A stretch of DNA of 38,362 nt, from contig NZ_JAAFZA010000088.1 of NCBI RefSeq assembly GCF_015356865.1, forward strand, positions 1-38,362, given 5' to 3'. Position 1 is the stretch's first letter, and every line of letters begins with the position of its first letter. The stretch comes from Catenulispora pinisilvae. GTDB taxonomy: Bacteria > Actinomycetota > Actinomycetes > Streptomycetales > Catenulisporaceae. Positions 25,205-33,440 of the stretch are shown here, piece by piece. The position numbers and the translations under genes are program-made. The notes under the pieces are model-generated. The model saw only the letters and a program-made list of their open reading frames with translations, did not search any database and was not told the origin of the DNA.

Positions 25205-25637
25205 CGCGGGTGAAGACCACGCGCGCCTGGCCGGGGCCGGCATAGTCGTCGAAGGTCTCGGCCCGGAAGCCGATCGTGGTGTGGAAGGCGAAGCTGCCCG
25301 TGTTCGTGACGGCGGTGATCGCCTTCAAGCTGGTGGCGCCCTGCCCGGCGGCCAGGCGGGCGAACTCGGCGTGCAGCCGGCGGCCGAGGCCGGTGCCGCG
25401 GGCGTCGTCGCGGGTGGCGATGAAGTGGATGTAGCCGACGTGGTCGTGGTTCACCCAGCCCATCAGGTAGCCGCGGATGCCGTCCGGGGAGTCGGCGACG
25501 ACGCAGGTCTGGCCGAACTCGTGGACCAACGGGTAGTGGTGACCCTGGCGCATGTCGCGTTCGCCCCAGTAGCGCGGCATGTCGGCGATGATCTGATTCA
25601 GGTCGACGACGGTCATCAGACGCATGTTCTCGGTCAT
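25197..25637 (-). CDS. GNAT-family N-acetyltransferase
   Basis: 146 residues from ATG 25637. The longer open frame upstream is Thr/Arg low-complexity and overlaps another small gene's flank. The GNAT core is clear: beta-strand YIHFIATRDDARGTGLGRRL with the acetyl-CoA pyrophosphate loop (R-G-x-G-L-G-R), then the helix LHAEFARLAAGQG, and the family C-terminal AVTNTGSFAFHTTIGFRAE with NxxSxxFHxxxGF-like spacing. It transfers acetyl from acetyl-CoA to an amine; the substrate is unknown. No clear ribosome site precedes the start. It lies near a LysA-type enzyme and an S66 peptidase, see findings. Confidence 0.85.
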   Translation of the reverse strand: MTENMRLMTVVDLNQIIADMPRYWGERDMRQGHHYPLVHEFGQTCVVADSPDGIRGYLMGWVNHDHVGYIHFIATRDDARGTGLGRRLHAEFARLAAGQGATSLKAITAVTNTGSFAFHTTIGFRAETFDDYAGPGQARVVFTRDL

Positions 25638-25806
25638 GGGCCGATGGTGGCAGATCCCGGGACCGGCGGGGCGAGCGCCGGTCCCGGGTTTGTGGCGGGT
25701 TGTGCTGGCCCTGCGGGTTGCGCTGGTCCTACGAGTTGCGCCGACCCTCCGGGTTGTCCTGGTCGAGGCACCGGAGGCTGCCGAAGTGCCGGTCAACGAC
25801 CGCGTT

Positions 25807-25971
25807 TCACGTCCCTGTCGAGGACGCCAACGCCACCGCGCCGCCGGTCGCCAGCAGTATGGCGAGGACCGTGATCACGAGGACTACACGGCCGGCTATC
25901 AGGGTTCTCAGCGACGTGTCATGGTTTCCGTTTCCAGATGCGGGCAGGCGCCAGCGAGGAGCAGCGGCCAC
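25807..25971 (-). CDS. Small single-pass membrane protein (54 aa)
   Basis: GTG 25971 with AGGAAGG nine bases upstream opens a 54-codon frame ending in TGA at 25807. A basic N-terminus (PRWRLPASG) is followed by one hydrophobic helix, about residues 25-48 (IAGRVVLVITVLAILLATGG), and a short tail ASSTGT. Topology would be N-in. It is not recognised as a known family. It lies 169 bases upstream of the acetyltransferase start on the same strand and could share its transcript. The call rests on the ribosome site plus a clean membrane helix. Confidence 0.5.
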   Translation of the reverse strand: MAAAPRWRLPASGNGNHDTSLRTLIAGRVVLVITVLAILLATGGAVALASSTGT

Positions 25972-26181
25972 GGCGGGTGTCCTTCCTAAGTCCGACTAGG
26001 GCGAGAGGTGGCGGAGCCGGGTGACGCTGTAATGAGGACTGAAGCGCTCTAGTTCTTCAGTGGCCCGTGCTCGAATCTAAAACCTGGCGGGCCTGAGGTC
26101 CAGAGGATCGAAGCCGAGCCTCAGCATTCAGTTCATCGACGCTCACGCTCCGCACGCACACCAGTTCTCTACCTTCGCGGC

Positions 26182-27453
26182 ATGGACACCGTCTCTGTGC
26201 GTGATCAAATCTGGCCGACCGGCGCGGCCTGGGCCGATGGCGAGCTCACGATCGCCGGGCTCGGCGTGCGCGCGCTCGCCGCCGAATTCGGGTCTCCGCT
26301 CTACCTGCTCGACGCGGCCGATTTCCGGACCCGCTGCTCAGCGTGGCTGGCCGCCTTCCCCGACGGGGACGTGCACTACGGCGGGAAAGCGTTCCTGGCG
26401 CCGGCTGTCGTGGGGTGGTTGGCGGAGCTCGGGCTGTGCCTCGACGTGTGCAGCGGCGGGGAGTTGGCGGTGGCCCGGGTCGGCGGGATGCCGCCGGAAC
26501 GCGTGGTGTTCCACGGCAACAACAAGTCGGTCGCGGAGATCCGGCAGGCGGTGAAGTGGGGTGTCGGGTGCATCGTGCTCGATTCGCGGCACGAGGTGGA
26601 CCGGGTGGCACGCGCGGCCGAGCAGACCGGCACGCGGCAGCAGGTCATGATCCGGGTGAAGCCCGGAGTCGACGCCGACACCCACGCGTCCTGGGCCACC
26701 GGCGGCGAGCGCAGCAAGTTCGGGCTCTCCATCGCCTCCGGCGAAGCGGCGGAGGCGATACGCCGGGTCCTGGCCGAACCAAGCCTCGAACTCGTCGGCC
26801 TGCACTCGCACATCGGCTCGCAGATCTTCGACCTCGACTCGTTCGGCGAGGCCGCGCGCCGGATCGTCAGCTTCCTGCGTGACGTCGAGCGCGAGCAGCG
26901 CACCGTCATCGGCAAGCTGGATCTGGGCGGCGGCCTCGGCGTCCGCTACCTGCCCGGCGACAAAAGAGCGCCGACTCCGGCGGAACTCGCCGACGTCCTG
27001 CACACCGTGGTGCCCGACGACATCCGCCTCGCGGTCGAGCCCGGCCGGTCCATCGTCGCGCCGACCACGGTCGCGGTCTACGAGGTCGGCACGGTCAAGG
27101 ACCGCTTCGTCGCGGTGGACGGCGGCATGAGCGACAACCCGCGGCCCGCTATGTACGGTGCGGCTTATACTGCGGTCCTCGCCTCCCGCCGCAGCGCCGC
27201 CCCGACCGAGTCGATGGCCGTCGTCGGAAAGCATTGCGAGACCGGCGACATCCTCGTCGAGGACGTCGATCTGCCCGCGGATCTGACGCCCGGCGACCTG
27301 ATCGCGATCCCCTGCTCGGGTGCCTATCAGCGTTCTGCGGCGAGCAACTACAACCTGGTGCCGAGACCGCCGGTGGTCGCGGTGAACGAGAACGCGGCGC
27401 ACGTCATTGTGCGCCGCGAGACTGAAGAGGACCTGCTGCGCCTCTACCCCTGA
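26182..27453 (+). CDS. lysA: Diaminopimelate decarboxylase-type PLP enzyme (fold type III)
   Basis: 423 residues, matching diaminopimelate decarboxylase, which makes L-lysine from meso-diaminopimelate. The N-terminal alanine-racemase-like barrel carries the PLP lysine, Lys69 in HYGGKAFL, the glycine loop LDLGGGLGVRYL and EPGRSIV for phosphate binding. The C-terminal beta domain has Cys352-Glu353 in HCETGDIL, the substrate-binding pair from the partner subunit, and CSGAYQRSAASNYN. It is therefore fully equipped for a DAP-like substrate. The start is ATG 26182 without a ribosome site; TACCTT six bases upstream suggests a leaderless transcript. It overlaps the convergent S66 peptidase gene by 10 bases. 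A second LysA-like gene lies at 32121, so this could be the biosynthetic enzyme or a specialised paralogue. Confidence 0.82.
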   Translation: MDTVSVRDQIWPTGAAWADGELTIAGLGVRALAAEFGSPLYLLDAADFRTRCSAWLAAFPDGDVHYGGKAFLAPAVVGWLAELGLCLDVCSGGELAVARVGGMPPERVVFHGNNKSVAEIRQAVKWGVGCIVLDSRHEVDRVARAAEQTGTRQQVMIRVKPGVDADTHASWATGGERSKFGLSIASGEAAEAIRRVLAEPSLELVGLHSHIGSQIFDLDSFGEAARRIVSFLRDVEREQRTVIGKLDLGGGLGVRYLPGDKRAPTPAELADVLHTVVPDDIRLAVEPGRSIVAPTTVAVYEVGTVKDRFVAVDGGMSDNPRPAMYGAAYTAVLASRRSAAPTESMAVVGKHCETGDILVEDVDLPADLTPGDLIAIPCSGAYQRSAASNYNLVPRPPVVAVNENAAHVIVRRETEEDLLRLYP

Positions 27454-28421
27454 CCGCTCTGCGAGTCGGCGGTGGGCTCAGCGGTGGGCTCGGCGAGCAC
27501 CTGGTCCAGGAAGGTGAGGGTCCCGGCGTCGGCGTCGAGCCGGGCCCGCACACCCACCGGATACGTCTGCATCTCGCAGTTGTGCCCGATGTTCACCCCG
27601 GCCAGGACCGGGACGCCGAGGTCTGAGAAGCGCTCGTTCAGCAACGCCTCGATGTGCTCGGGATCGCCGCACTCGCTGAACGTTCCGAGGATGATCCCGC
27701 GCACGCCACCCAGGTAGCCCTCGGCCCGACGGAACTGCGTGAACACCCGGTCCATGCGGAACGGCAGCTCGTCGACGTCCTCCAGGAACAGAATCGCGTC
27801 CCGTGCCGGATACGACGTGTCGGTCCCGAAGTTGGCCGCGATCAGCGTGGCGGTCCCGCCGATCGTCAGTCCCTCGGCGACGCCGGAGACCATGGCCCGC
27901 GAGCCCGGGAACGTGAGCTGCTTGACCGATGACGGCGTGAATAGGAGCTTCATCAGCTCCCTGAAGTCATACTCATCAGGACCCTGCCAAAACCCGCCGC
28001 ACGCCACCATCGGCCCGAACAGCGAGACCCAGCCGAGCTTGACGGCCACCGCCTCCAGGACCGCGGTGACGTCGGAGTACCCGACGACCACCTTCGGCCG
28101 GGCGGCGTCGATCCTGTTCCAGTCCATCAGTTCCAGCGTGCGCTGCGAGCCGTAGCCGCCACAGGCGAGGAACACCCCGGCGTACTTCGGATCGGACAGG
28201 GCCCGCGTCAGATCGGCGGCGCGCTCGGCGTCGGTACCGGCCAGGTACTCGTACACGCTGCCGGTGTCGCGAGCCGTGCCGAACACCTCCGGCTTGAGCC
28301 CGACGGACGCCATGGCACGCAGGCCCGACTCAAGGTGCTCCTGGCTCAGTACGGGCGAGGAGGCGCAGAGTACTGCGACGGTGTCCCCGGGCTTCAGGCC
28401 GGGCGGACGGAGCAAAGTCAT
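27444..28421 (-). CDS. LD-carboxypeptidase / MccF-like serine peptidase (family S66)
   Basis: 325 residues from ATG 28421, whose ATGA overlaps the stop of the upstream M20 gene. The S66 catalytic triad is in place: Ser116 in VVVGYSDVTAVLEAV, Glu214 in LFLEDVDELPFRMDR, His280 in AGVNIGHNCEMQTYPVG. Spacing agrees with the Ser115/Glu217/His285 triad described for the Pseudomonas enzyme. LD-carboxypeptidases remove the terminal D-Ala from murein tetrapeptides in the cytosol; MccF relatives cleave the peptide-nucleotide bond of microcin C and give immunity. The sequence alone does not decide which; a Trp in ACGGFWQGPDE (residue 145) falls in the loop region that contacts substrate. It is the last gene of the S9-M20-S66 operon. 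Confidence 0.9.
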   Translation of the reverse strand: MTLLRPPGLKPGDTVAVLCASSPVLSQEHLESGLRAMASVGLKPEVFGTARDTGSVYEYLAGTDAERAADLTRALSDPKYAGVFLACGGYGSQRTLELMDWNRIDAARPKVVVGYSDVTAVLEAVAVKLGWVSLFGPMVACGGFWQGPDEYDFRELMKLLFTPSSVKQLTFPGSRAMVSGVAEGLTIGGTATLIAANFGTDTSYPARDAILFLEDVDELPFRMDRVFTQFRRAEGYLGGVRGIILGTFSECGDPEHIEALLNERFSDLGVPVLAGVNIGHNCEMQTYPVGVRARLDADAGTLTFLDQVLAEPTAEPTADSQSGQG

Positions 28422-29791
28422 GCCCCCGCACCCCTCGGGTCGGTCAGCAGATACGTGGCGAGCACACCGGCGCCGAAGGTCAGGCTGTCGGTGAGTACGT
28501 GCTCGTCGACGCCGTGGACGTACTCCCAAGCGTCGAAGCCCTCGGGCGTCCGGCCGGGGACGAAGCCGAAACCGGGGATGCCGATCTTCGCGAACGCCTT
28601 GGCGTCCGTGCCGCCGGTCATGCAGAACGGCAGCACGATCGCCTCCGGGTCGAAGGCCCGCAGCGCGGCGGCCATCGCGGCGAAGTCCGGGGCGGTGAAG
28701 TCGGCGCTGACCGGGCTGCCCTGGTCACCGGTGCGAGTGGCGTCCGGGCCGAGCAGTTCGTCGACGGTGGCGAAGAACTCGGCCTCGGTGCCCGGCAGCA
28801 GCCGGCCGTCCAGGGCCACGCTGGCCTCGGACGGGATCACGTTGTGCTTGTAGCCGGCGCGCAGCATCGTCGGGTTGACCGAGTTGCGCAGCGTGTCGGC
28901 CAGCAGCGGGGCCGCGGCGCCCAGACCGGACAGGTCCTGTGGGGAGATCTCCCGGCCGAAGTGTTCGGACAGGCCGTCCAGCAGAGCCCTGACGATCGGC
29001 ACCACCCGCACCGGCCACTCGTAGTCGGCGAACCGGGTGACCAGCGCGGCCAGCTTGGCGATCGCGTTGTCGTCGTTGCGGCGCGAACCGTGCCCGGCGG
29101 TGCCGCGGACCGTGACGGTCATCCACGCGCTGCCGCGCTCCCCCGCCGCGACCGGGTAAAGCCGCGCGCCGTCGGACAGGTGCACCGAATGGCCGCCGGA
29201 CTCGCTGATCGCGGTGTCCACGCCCTCGAACAGGTCGCGGTGCTCGCGGCACAGGAAGCCCGCGCCGAAGTCGCCGGTGTCCTCCTCGTCGGCGACGAAC
29301 GCCATGACGATGTCGCGCGGCGGCCGTTGCCCGGTGCGCGAAAGGTGGTGCACGAACGCGAGCATCATCGCGTCCATGTCCTTCATGTCCAGCGCGCCCC
29401 GGCCCCAGACCGCGCCGTCGCGGACCTCGCCGGAGAACGGGTAGGACTGCCAGTCGGCGGGTTCGGCCGGGACGACGTCGAGGTGGCCGTGCACCAGCAG
29501 GGCCGGTGCGCTCGGGTCGGTGCCGGGGATGCGGACCACGGTGTTGGCCCGGCGCGGCGCCGACTCCAGGACCACCGGGCTGAAGCCGGCGTCGGTGATC
29601 TGCTCGGCGACCCACTCGGCGCAGGCCCGCTCGCCGCGGCTCTCACCGGCGCCGAAGTTGCTGGTGTCGAAGCGGATCAGCCGGGAGCAGGCGGCGATGG
29701 CGTCGGCGGCGAGCTTCTCGACGTCGGCGTCGCCGGGGCGGGGCGCGACGGGCTCGGCCGGTCCGGTGGCGGTGTCAGGAATCTCAGTCAT
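28418..29791 (-). CDS. M20/M25/M40-family metallopeptidase
   Basis: 457 residues from ATG 29791, one base after the S9 peptidase stop and preceded by CGGAG. It is a di-zinc aminoacylase/dipeptidase fold: HGHLDVVP (His103, Asp105), GRGALDMKDMDAM with the bridging Asp135, the general base Glu in VADEEDTGDF (169-170), and a later DGRLLPGTEAEFF dimerisation-domain segment. No signal peptide is present, so it works on imported or internal peptides or N-acyl amino acids. It is the middle gene of a tightly coupled three-gene peptidase operon, supporting stepwise breakdown of one peptide class. Confidence 0.9.
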   Translation of the reverse strand: MTEIPDTATGPAEPVAPRPGDADVEKLAADAIAACSRLIRFDTSNFGAGESRGERACAEWVAEQITDAGFSPVVLESAPRRANTVVRIPGTDPSAPALLVHGHLDVVPAEPADWQSYPFSGEVRDGAVWGRGALDMKDMDAMMLAFVHHLSRTGQRPPRDIVMAFVADEEDTGDFGAGFLCREHRDLFEGVDTAISESGGHSVHLSDGARLYPVAAGERGSAWMTVTVRGTAGHGSRRNDDNAIAKLAALVTRFADYEWPVRVVPIVRALLDGLSEHFGREISPQDLSGLGAAAPLLADTLRNSVNPTMLRAGYKHNVIPSEASVALDGRLLPGTEAEFFATVDELLGPDATRTGDQGSPVSADFTAPDFAAMAAALRAFDPEAIVLPFCMTGGTDAKAFAKIGIPGFGFVPGRTPEGFDAWEYVHGVDEHVLTDSLTFGAGVLATYLLTDPRGAGA

Positions 29792-29792
29792 G

Positions 29793-31832
29793 TCAGGCTC
29801 CGAGGACACTCGCGTACAGGTCCAGCTCGGCTTGCAGGCAGACGGTCATCGTCTCGTCCTTCCGGAAGCCGTGGCCCTCGCCGGGGAACCGGTGGTAGGC
29901 CCGGACCAACCCGGGGTTGACCGCCTCCACCGCCTTGACCAGCCGGTCGGCCTGATCGGGCCGGCAGATCACGTCGTCCAGGCCCTGGAGCATGATGAAC
30001 GGCGCGGTGATCTCGGCGGCGTGGGCCAGCGGCGAGACCCGGGCGAAGCGCTCGGTGTCCTGGTCCGGATCGCCGACCAGGTAGTGGATGTAGCGGCTCT
30101 CGAAGTCGTGGGTCTGCTCGTCGTACCAGCTCGCCGGGTCGCTGATCGGGAAGTAGACGGTGCCGCACGCGAAGTGGTCGCTGTGCGCGAGCGCGGCCAG
30201 CGTGGTCCAGCCGCCGGCCGAGCCGCCCCGGATGCCGGTGCGTGCCGGGTCGGCCAGCCCGGCGGCGGCCAGGGCCCGGGCCACGGCGACCGAGTCTTCG
30301 ACGTCGGTGCGGCCCCAGGTGTGCCGGAGGCGGTCGCGGTAGGCGCGGCCGTAGCCGGTGGAGCCGCCGTAGTCGACGGTCGCGACCGCGTAGCCCCGCG
30401 AGGTGAACAGCGCGAAGTTGAGGTAGCGGGTGGCGACGGTGCCGCTGGTCGGGCCGCCGTGGACGTCGATCAGCAGCGGCGGCGGAACCTCGGAAGGGCC
30501 CTGATATTCCGGGTTGGTCGGCGGATAGTAGATATAAGGGACCTGCCATCCTCCTTCGACCTCGACGTGGCGGCGTTCGGGGCGGGAGACCCAGGCTTCG
30601 TGCGGGTACTCGGTGCGCTCGACGCAGCGGGTGAGCCGGCGGCTGGCGACGTCGATGCGCAGCGGGGTCGAGGGCTCGGTGGGGCTCGCGGCGACGGCGA
30701 CGATCGCGGTGCCGGTCCCGGAGACGGAGTTCGCGAACTCGGTCCAGTCCGGCGCGAGATCGGTGGTCTGGCCGGTCTCGGGGTCCCAGCGGATCAGCGT
30801 CTCGGCGCCGAGGCTGCGGCGCAGGACCACGCCGGCGTCGGTGACCGCGAAGGAGGTGGAGCCGACGCGCCAGATCGGGTGGCCGCACTCGGACTCGGTC
30901 GGGAAGACGTTGGTGGCGGCCGTCTCGTCGCCGGCCAGGTCGACGCGGAACAGGTTCCACCAGCCGTCCGGATCGGCCAGGGCGTACAGGCTGTCCGCGT
31001 CGGCCCACTCGGCCTGCGCGACCGCGACCTGTGTACCGACACCGCCTTCGTCGCCGCCCAGGACTCGGGCCTGCGCGACCGCGACGCCGTCGACGATCGA
31101 GGCGACCATCAGATCGGTGGTCTCCCAGGGCATCGCCGGGTGGTTCCAGCCGAGCCAGGCCAGGCGGGTGCGGTCGGGACTCAGGCGGATCGTGGACAGG
31201 AAGTGGTGGGAGCGGGCCACGACGCGTAGTGCGGTCGGGTCGTCGGCCGCGGCGCCGGAGAGCGGGATGGCGACGACGTCGCGTTTGGTGCGCGGGGCGG
31301 GGTCGGTCAGCTCCTCGGTGAGCTCGGTGACCTCGCGGATCGCCCAGATCTCGGTGCCGGACGGGCCCAGGATCGGGTCGGAGTAGTTGGTGCGGGTGAC
31401 GCCTTCGGGGTCGGCGGGGGTCAGGGGTGTCGGCTCGGGCGCCGAGTCGGGCGAGTCGGGCGAGTCGGCAGACGGTTCGGCGGCGGCTGTTGTGTCGGGG
31501 GGCGTCGCGTCGGCGGGCATGTCAGTGATCAGATACAGCCGCTGGTCGCTGGACCGGGAGAAGACCGCGAACTCCGGCGTGGCGAGGTAGGGACGGCCGC
31601 CGTAACCGAGGGCCTTGTTGCCGACCGGCCAGCCCGGGCCCAGCACCGGACGCACGACGCCGTCCGTACCGCGCCACATGAGACCCACGGTCGCCGTCGC
31701 CGGATCCGGCGCACACCACCAGGTCTGCTCGCCGACGACCGAAGGCCACTGCGGCGCGCCGGGGATGGCGGCGACGTCCTCGGCGGTGATCGGCGACGGC
31801 CAGGTGCCATACGGTTTCTCGGCCTTGGTCAC
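29793..31832 (-). CDS. S9-family serine peptidase (acylaminoacyl-peptidase/prolyl oligopeptidase type)
   Basis: 679 residues from GTG 31832 with GAGGAG five bases upstream. About 420 residues of beta-propeller (for example LSPDRTRLAWLGWNHPAMPW) precede an alpha/beta-hydrolase domain. The triad is the Ser in GIRGGSAGGWTTLA (about 538), an Asp in LQGLDDVICRPDQ (about 620) and His654 in PGEGHGFRKDE. Such enzymes clip dipeptides or N-acyl amino acids from oligopeptides small enough to enter the propeller. A Glu/Ser/Pro/Asp-rich insertion at about residues 115-145 (SADSPDSPDSAPEPTP) is coded by a 9-bp repeat at 31443-31468. It is the first gene of the S9-M20-S66 operon and cytosolic (no signal peptide). 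Confidence 0.9.
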   Translation of the reverse strand: MTKAEKPYGTWPSPITAEDVAAIPGAPQWPSVVGEQTWWCAPDPATATVGLMWRGTDGVVRPVLGPGWPVGNKALGYGGRPYLATPEFAVFSRSSDQRLYLITDMPADATPPDTTAAAEPSADSPDSPDSAPEPTPLTPADPEGVTRTNYSDPILGPSGTEIWAIREVTELTEELTDPAPRTKRDVVAIPLSGAAADDPTALRVVARSHHFLSTIRLSPDRTRLAWLGWNHPAMPWETTDLMVASIVDGVAVAQARVLGGDEGGVGTQVAVAQAEWADADSLYALADPDGWWNLFRVDLAGDETAATNVFPTESECGHPIWRVGSTSFAVTDAGVVLRRSLGAETLIRWDPETGQTTDLAPDWTEFANSVSGTGTAIVAVAASPTEPSTPLRIDVASRRLTRCVERTEYPHEAWVSRPERRHVEVEGGWQVPYIYYPPTNPEYQGPSEVPPPLLIDVHGGPTSGTVATRYLNFALFTSRGYAVATVDYGGSTGYGRAYRDRLRHTWGRTDVEDSVAVARALAAAGLADPARTGIRGGSAGGWTTLAALAHSDHFACGTVYFPISDPASWYDEQTHDFESRYIHYLVGDPDQDTERFARVSPLAHAAEITAPFIMLQGLDDVICRPDQADRLVKAVEAVNPGLVRAYHRFPGEGHGFRKDETMTVCLQAELDLYASVLGA

Positions 31833-32120
31833 AGGGTCTCCTCATCGCGGTCGTGGTCAGGGTCAGGGTCGTCGTGGTAGTCGCGGTCGGGGTCACCGCC
31901 GGGGCCGTGGCCGGGCGAGTCGGCCGGCTCGCGGGCCCGGTGGTGATCGATTAGCCTGGCTGAGGCGTCAGCCTGGCCGCCGACGGCCGAACTGCAAGGT
32001 GATTGTCGGGTATTGGTGTGTGAGCCGCGAGGTTTTCGAGGCTCGCGCCCGGTCGGCCCGCCAGGACCCACGCTGGATCCGAAGCCGCCCCGCGATCGAG
32101 CCGCCAGCGAGGAATCCCTG
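31833..32120. other. Divergent intergenic region of the two peptide/amino-acid operons
   Basis: 288 bases separating the S9 operon from the LysA-fold/deacylase operon. The part next to the S9 gene is a degenerate 6-bp repeat tract (GGTCAG/GGTCGT types, about 31846-31900). In the centre lies a dyad at 31958-31973. The right end holds the GAGGA ribosome site of the plus operon. No clear promoter hexamers were assigned. Confidence 0.45.
31953..31977. promoter_or_regulatory. Candidate operator in the divergent region
   Basis: Direct repeats AGCCTGGC (31953-31960 and 31970-31977) enclose and overlap a dyad GGCTGA-GGCG-TCAGCC (31958-31973). The central position between two divergent, functionally related operons would suit a shared regulator. 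No regulator gene is adjacent. Confidence 0.3.
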
Positions 32121-33440
32121 ATGCCCGAGCACCATGTCCGCCGAATCCGCCGCGACCGCGCCGTGCACGCCGCGGTGGCCCAGGGCCTGCTCGATCCGCT
32201 GACGACACCGGTGGCGGCGTTCGTCGACCTGGCCGGGATCGCGCAGACCGCGGCCGAACTGCTGGCAGCCTGGCCGCGCGAGGTGGACGTGCTGCACGCG
32301 TTCGCCGCCAAGGCCAACCCGATGGTGCCGGTCCTGGCACTGCTACTCCGGAACGGCCTCGGCTGCGAGGTCAGCAGCCCCGGGGAACTGGCGCAGGCCC
32401 GCGCGGCCGGCTTCCCGGCGTCCCGGATCGTGCTGGACTCCCCGGCCAAGACCCAGGCCGAACTGGCCGGCGCGCTGCGCGACGGCATCGCGCTGAACAT
32501 CGACAACTTCGAGGAACTGGAGCGGGTGGACCGGCTGGTCGCCGACGGCGCCGCGGCCGTGAAGGTCGGGGTGCGGATCAACCCGCAGATCGGGATCGGC
32601 TCGATCGAGGCCATGTCGACGGCCGGGCGGACGACGAAGTTCGGAATCGCGATGGCCGACCCCGGGAACCGGGAGCGGCTGCTCGCGGCGTACGCGGCCC
32701 GGCCGTGGCTGCGCTGGGTCCACGTGCACGTCGGCTCGCAGGGCATCCCCCTGGAGCTGAACACCGCCGGGGTCGCGGAGGCGGTGCGGTTCGCGCTGGA
32801 GGTGAACGCGCGGCGGGCCGGGCAGATCGAGGGCATCGATATCGGTGGCGGGTTGCCGGTCGACTTCAGCGGGGACGAGGACAGTCCCACCTTCGCCGAT
32901 CACGTGGCGGTGTTGCGGGAGGCCGCGCCGGAGTTGTTCGGCGGGGAGCTGAAAGTGGTCACCGAGTACGGGCGGTCGGTGATGGCGAAGAACGGGTTCA
33001 TCGCCTCGCGAGTGGAGTACACGAAGACCACGGGCGGGCGCGCTATTGCGTTGACGCACGCAGGGGCGCAGGTGGCGGCGCGTACTGTGTTCGCCCCCGA
33101 GTCCTGGCCGCTGCGCGTGCTGGCGTATGACCGGCACGGGTTGACGAGTACCGCGGAGTTGGAGGTGCAGGACGTCGCGGGGCCGTGTTGCTTCGCGGGA
33201 GACCTGATGGCGCGGGAGCGGAAGTTACCGCTGCTGGCGACGGAGGACATCGTGGTGGTGCCGGACACCGGTGCGTACTACTTCTCCTCGCCGTTCCAGT
33301 ACAACAGCCTGCCGATGCCGCCGGTGTTCGGGTTCGAGGTGTCGGAGGGCGACGTGGTGCGGTTCCACGTGCTGCGGGCCGCGGAGAGCATCGATGAGGT
33401 GGTGGCGCGCAGCGGTGTGCTGCCGGCGAGTCTGCGGTGA
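32121..33440 (+). CDS. Diaminopimelate-decarboxylase-like PLP enzyme with altered substrate motif
   Basis: 439 residues from ATG 32121, AGGAA about seven bases upstream. It is a fold type III PLP enzyme: Lys64 in HAFAAKANP as Schiff-base lysine, IDIGGGLPVDFSGDE and VTEYGRSVMAKNG for cofactor phosphate, and the C-terminal DTGAYYFSSPFQYNSLP. The key DAP-decarboxylase motif C-E-(S/T)-G-D is here Cys357-Phe358-Ala-Gly-Asp: the Cys is kept but the substrate-binding Glu is replaced by Phe. The motif before the Tyr is D-T-G-A-Y rather than C-S-G-A-Y. A substrate other than meso-DAP, or racemase chemistry, is therefore likely. Its stop overlaps the deacylase start (GTGA), so the two are translationally coupled. 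Confidence 0.82.
   Translation: MPEHHVRRIRRDRAVHAAVAQGLLDPLTTPVAAFVDLAGIAQTAAELLAAWPREVDVLHAFAAKANPMVPVLALLLRNGLGCEVSSPGELAQARAAGFPASRIVLDSPAKTQAELAGALRDGIALNIDNFEELERVDRLVADGAAAVKVGVRINPQIGIGSIEAMSTAGRTTKFGIAMADPGNRERLLAAYAARPWLRWVHVHVGSQGIPLELNTAGVAEAVRFALEVNARRAGQIEGIDIGGGLPVDFSGDEDSPTFADHVAVLREAAPELFGGELKVVTEYGRSVMAKNGFIASRVEYTKTTGGRAIALTHAGAQVAARTVFAPESWPLRVLAYDRHGLTSTAELEVQDVAGPCCFAGDLMARERKLPLLATEDIVVVPDTGAYYFSSPFQYNSLPMPPVFGFEVSEGDVVRFHVLRAAESIDEVVARSGVLPASLR

Noticed and set aside
25638..25796. N-terminal extension of the GNAT protein
   Set aside because: Low-complexity Thr/Arg sequence unlike the family; the compact 146-residue form is complete.
31829..32120. Asp-rich minus-strand reading (DPDRDYHDDPDPDHDRDEE) upstream of the S9 gene
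   Set aside because: It comes from a degenerate 6-bp repeat tract and is the tail of a shadow frame of the LysA-like gene. No start or ribosome site of its own was found.
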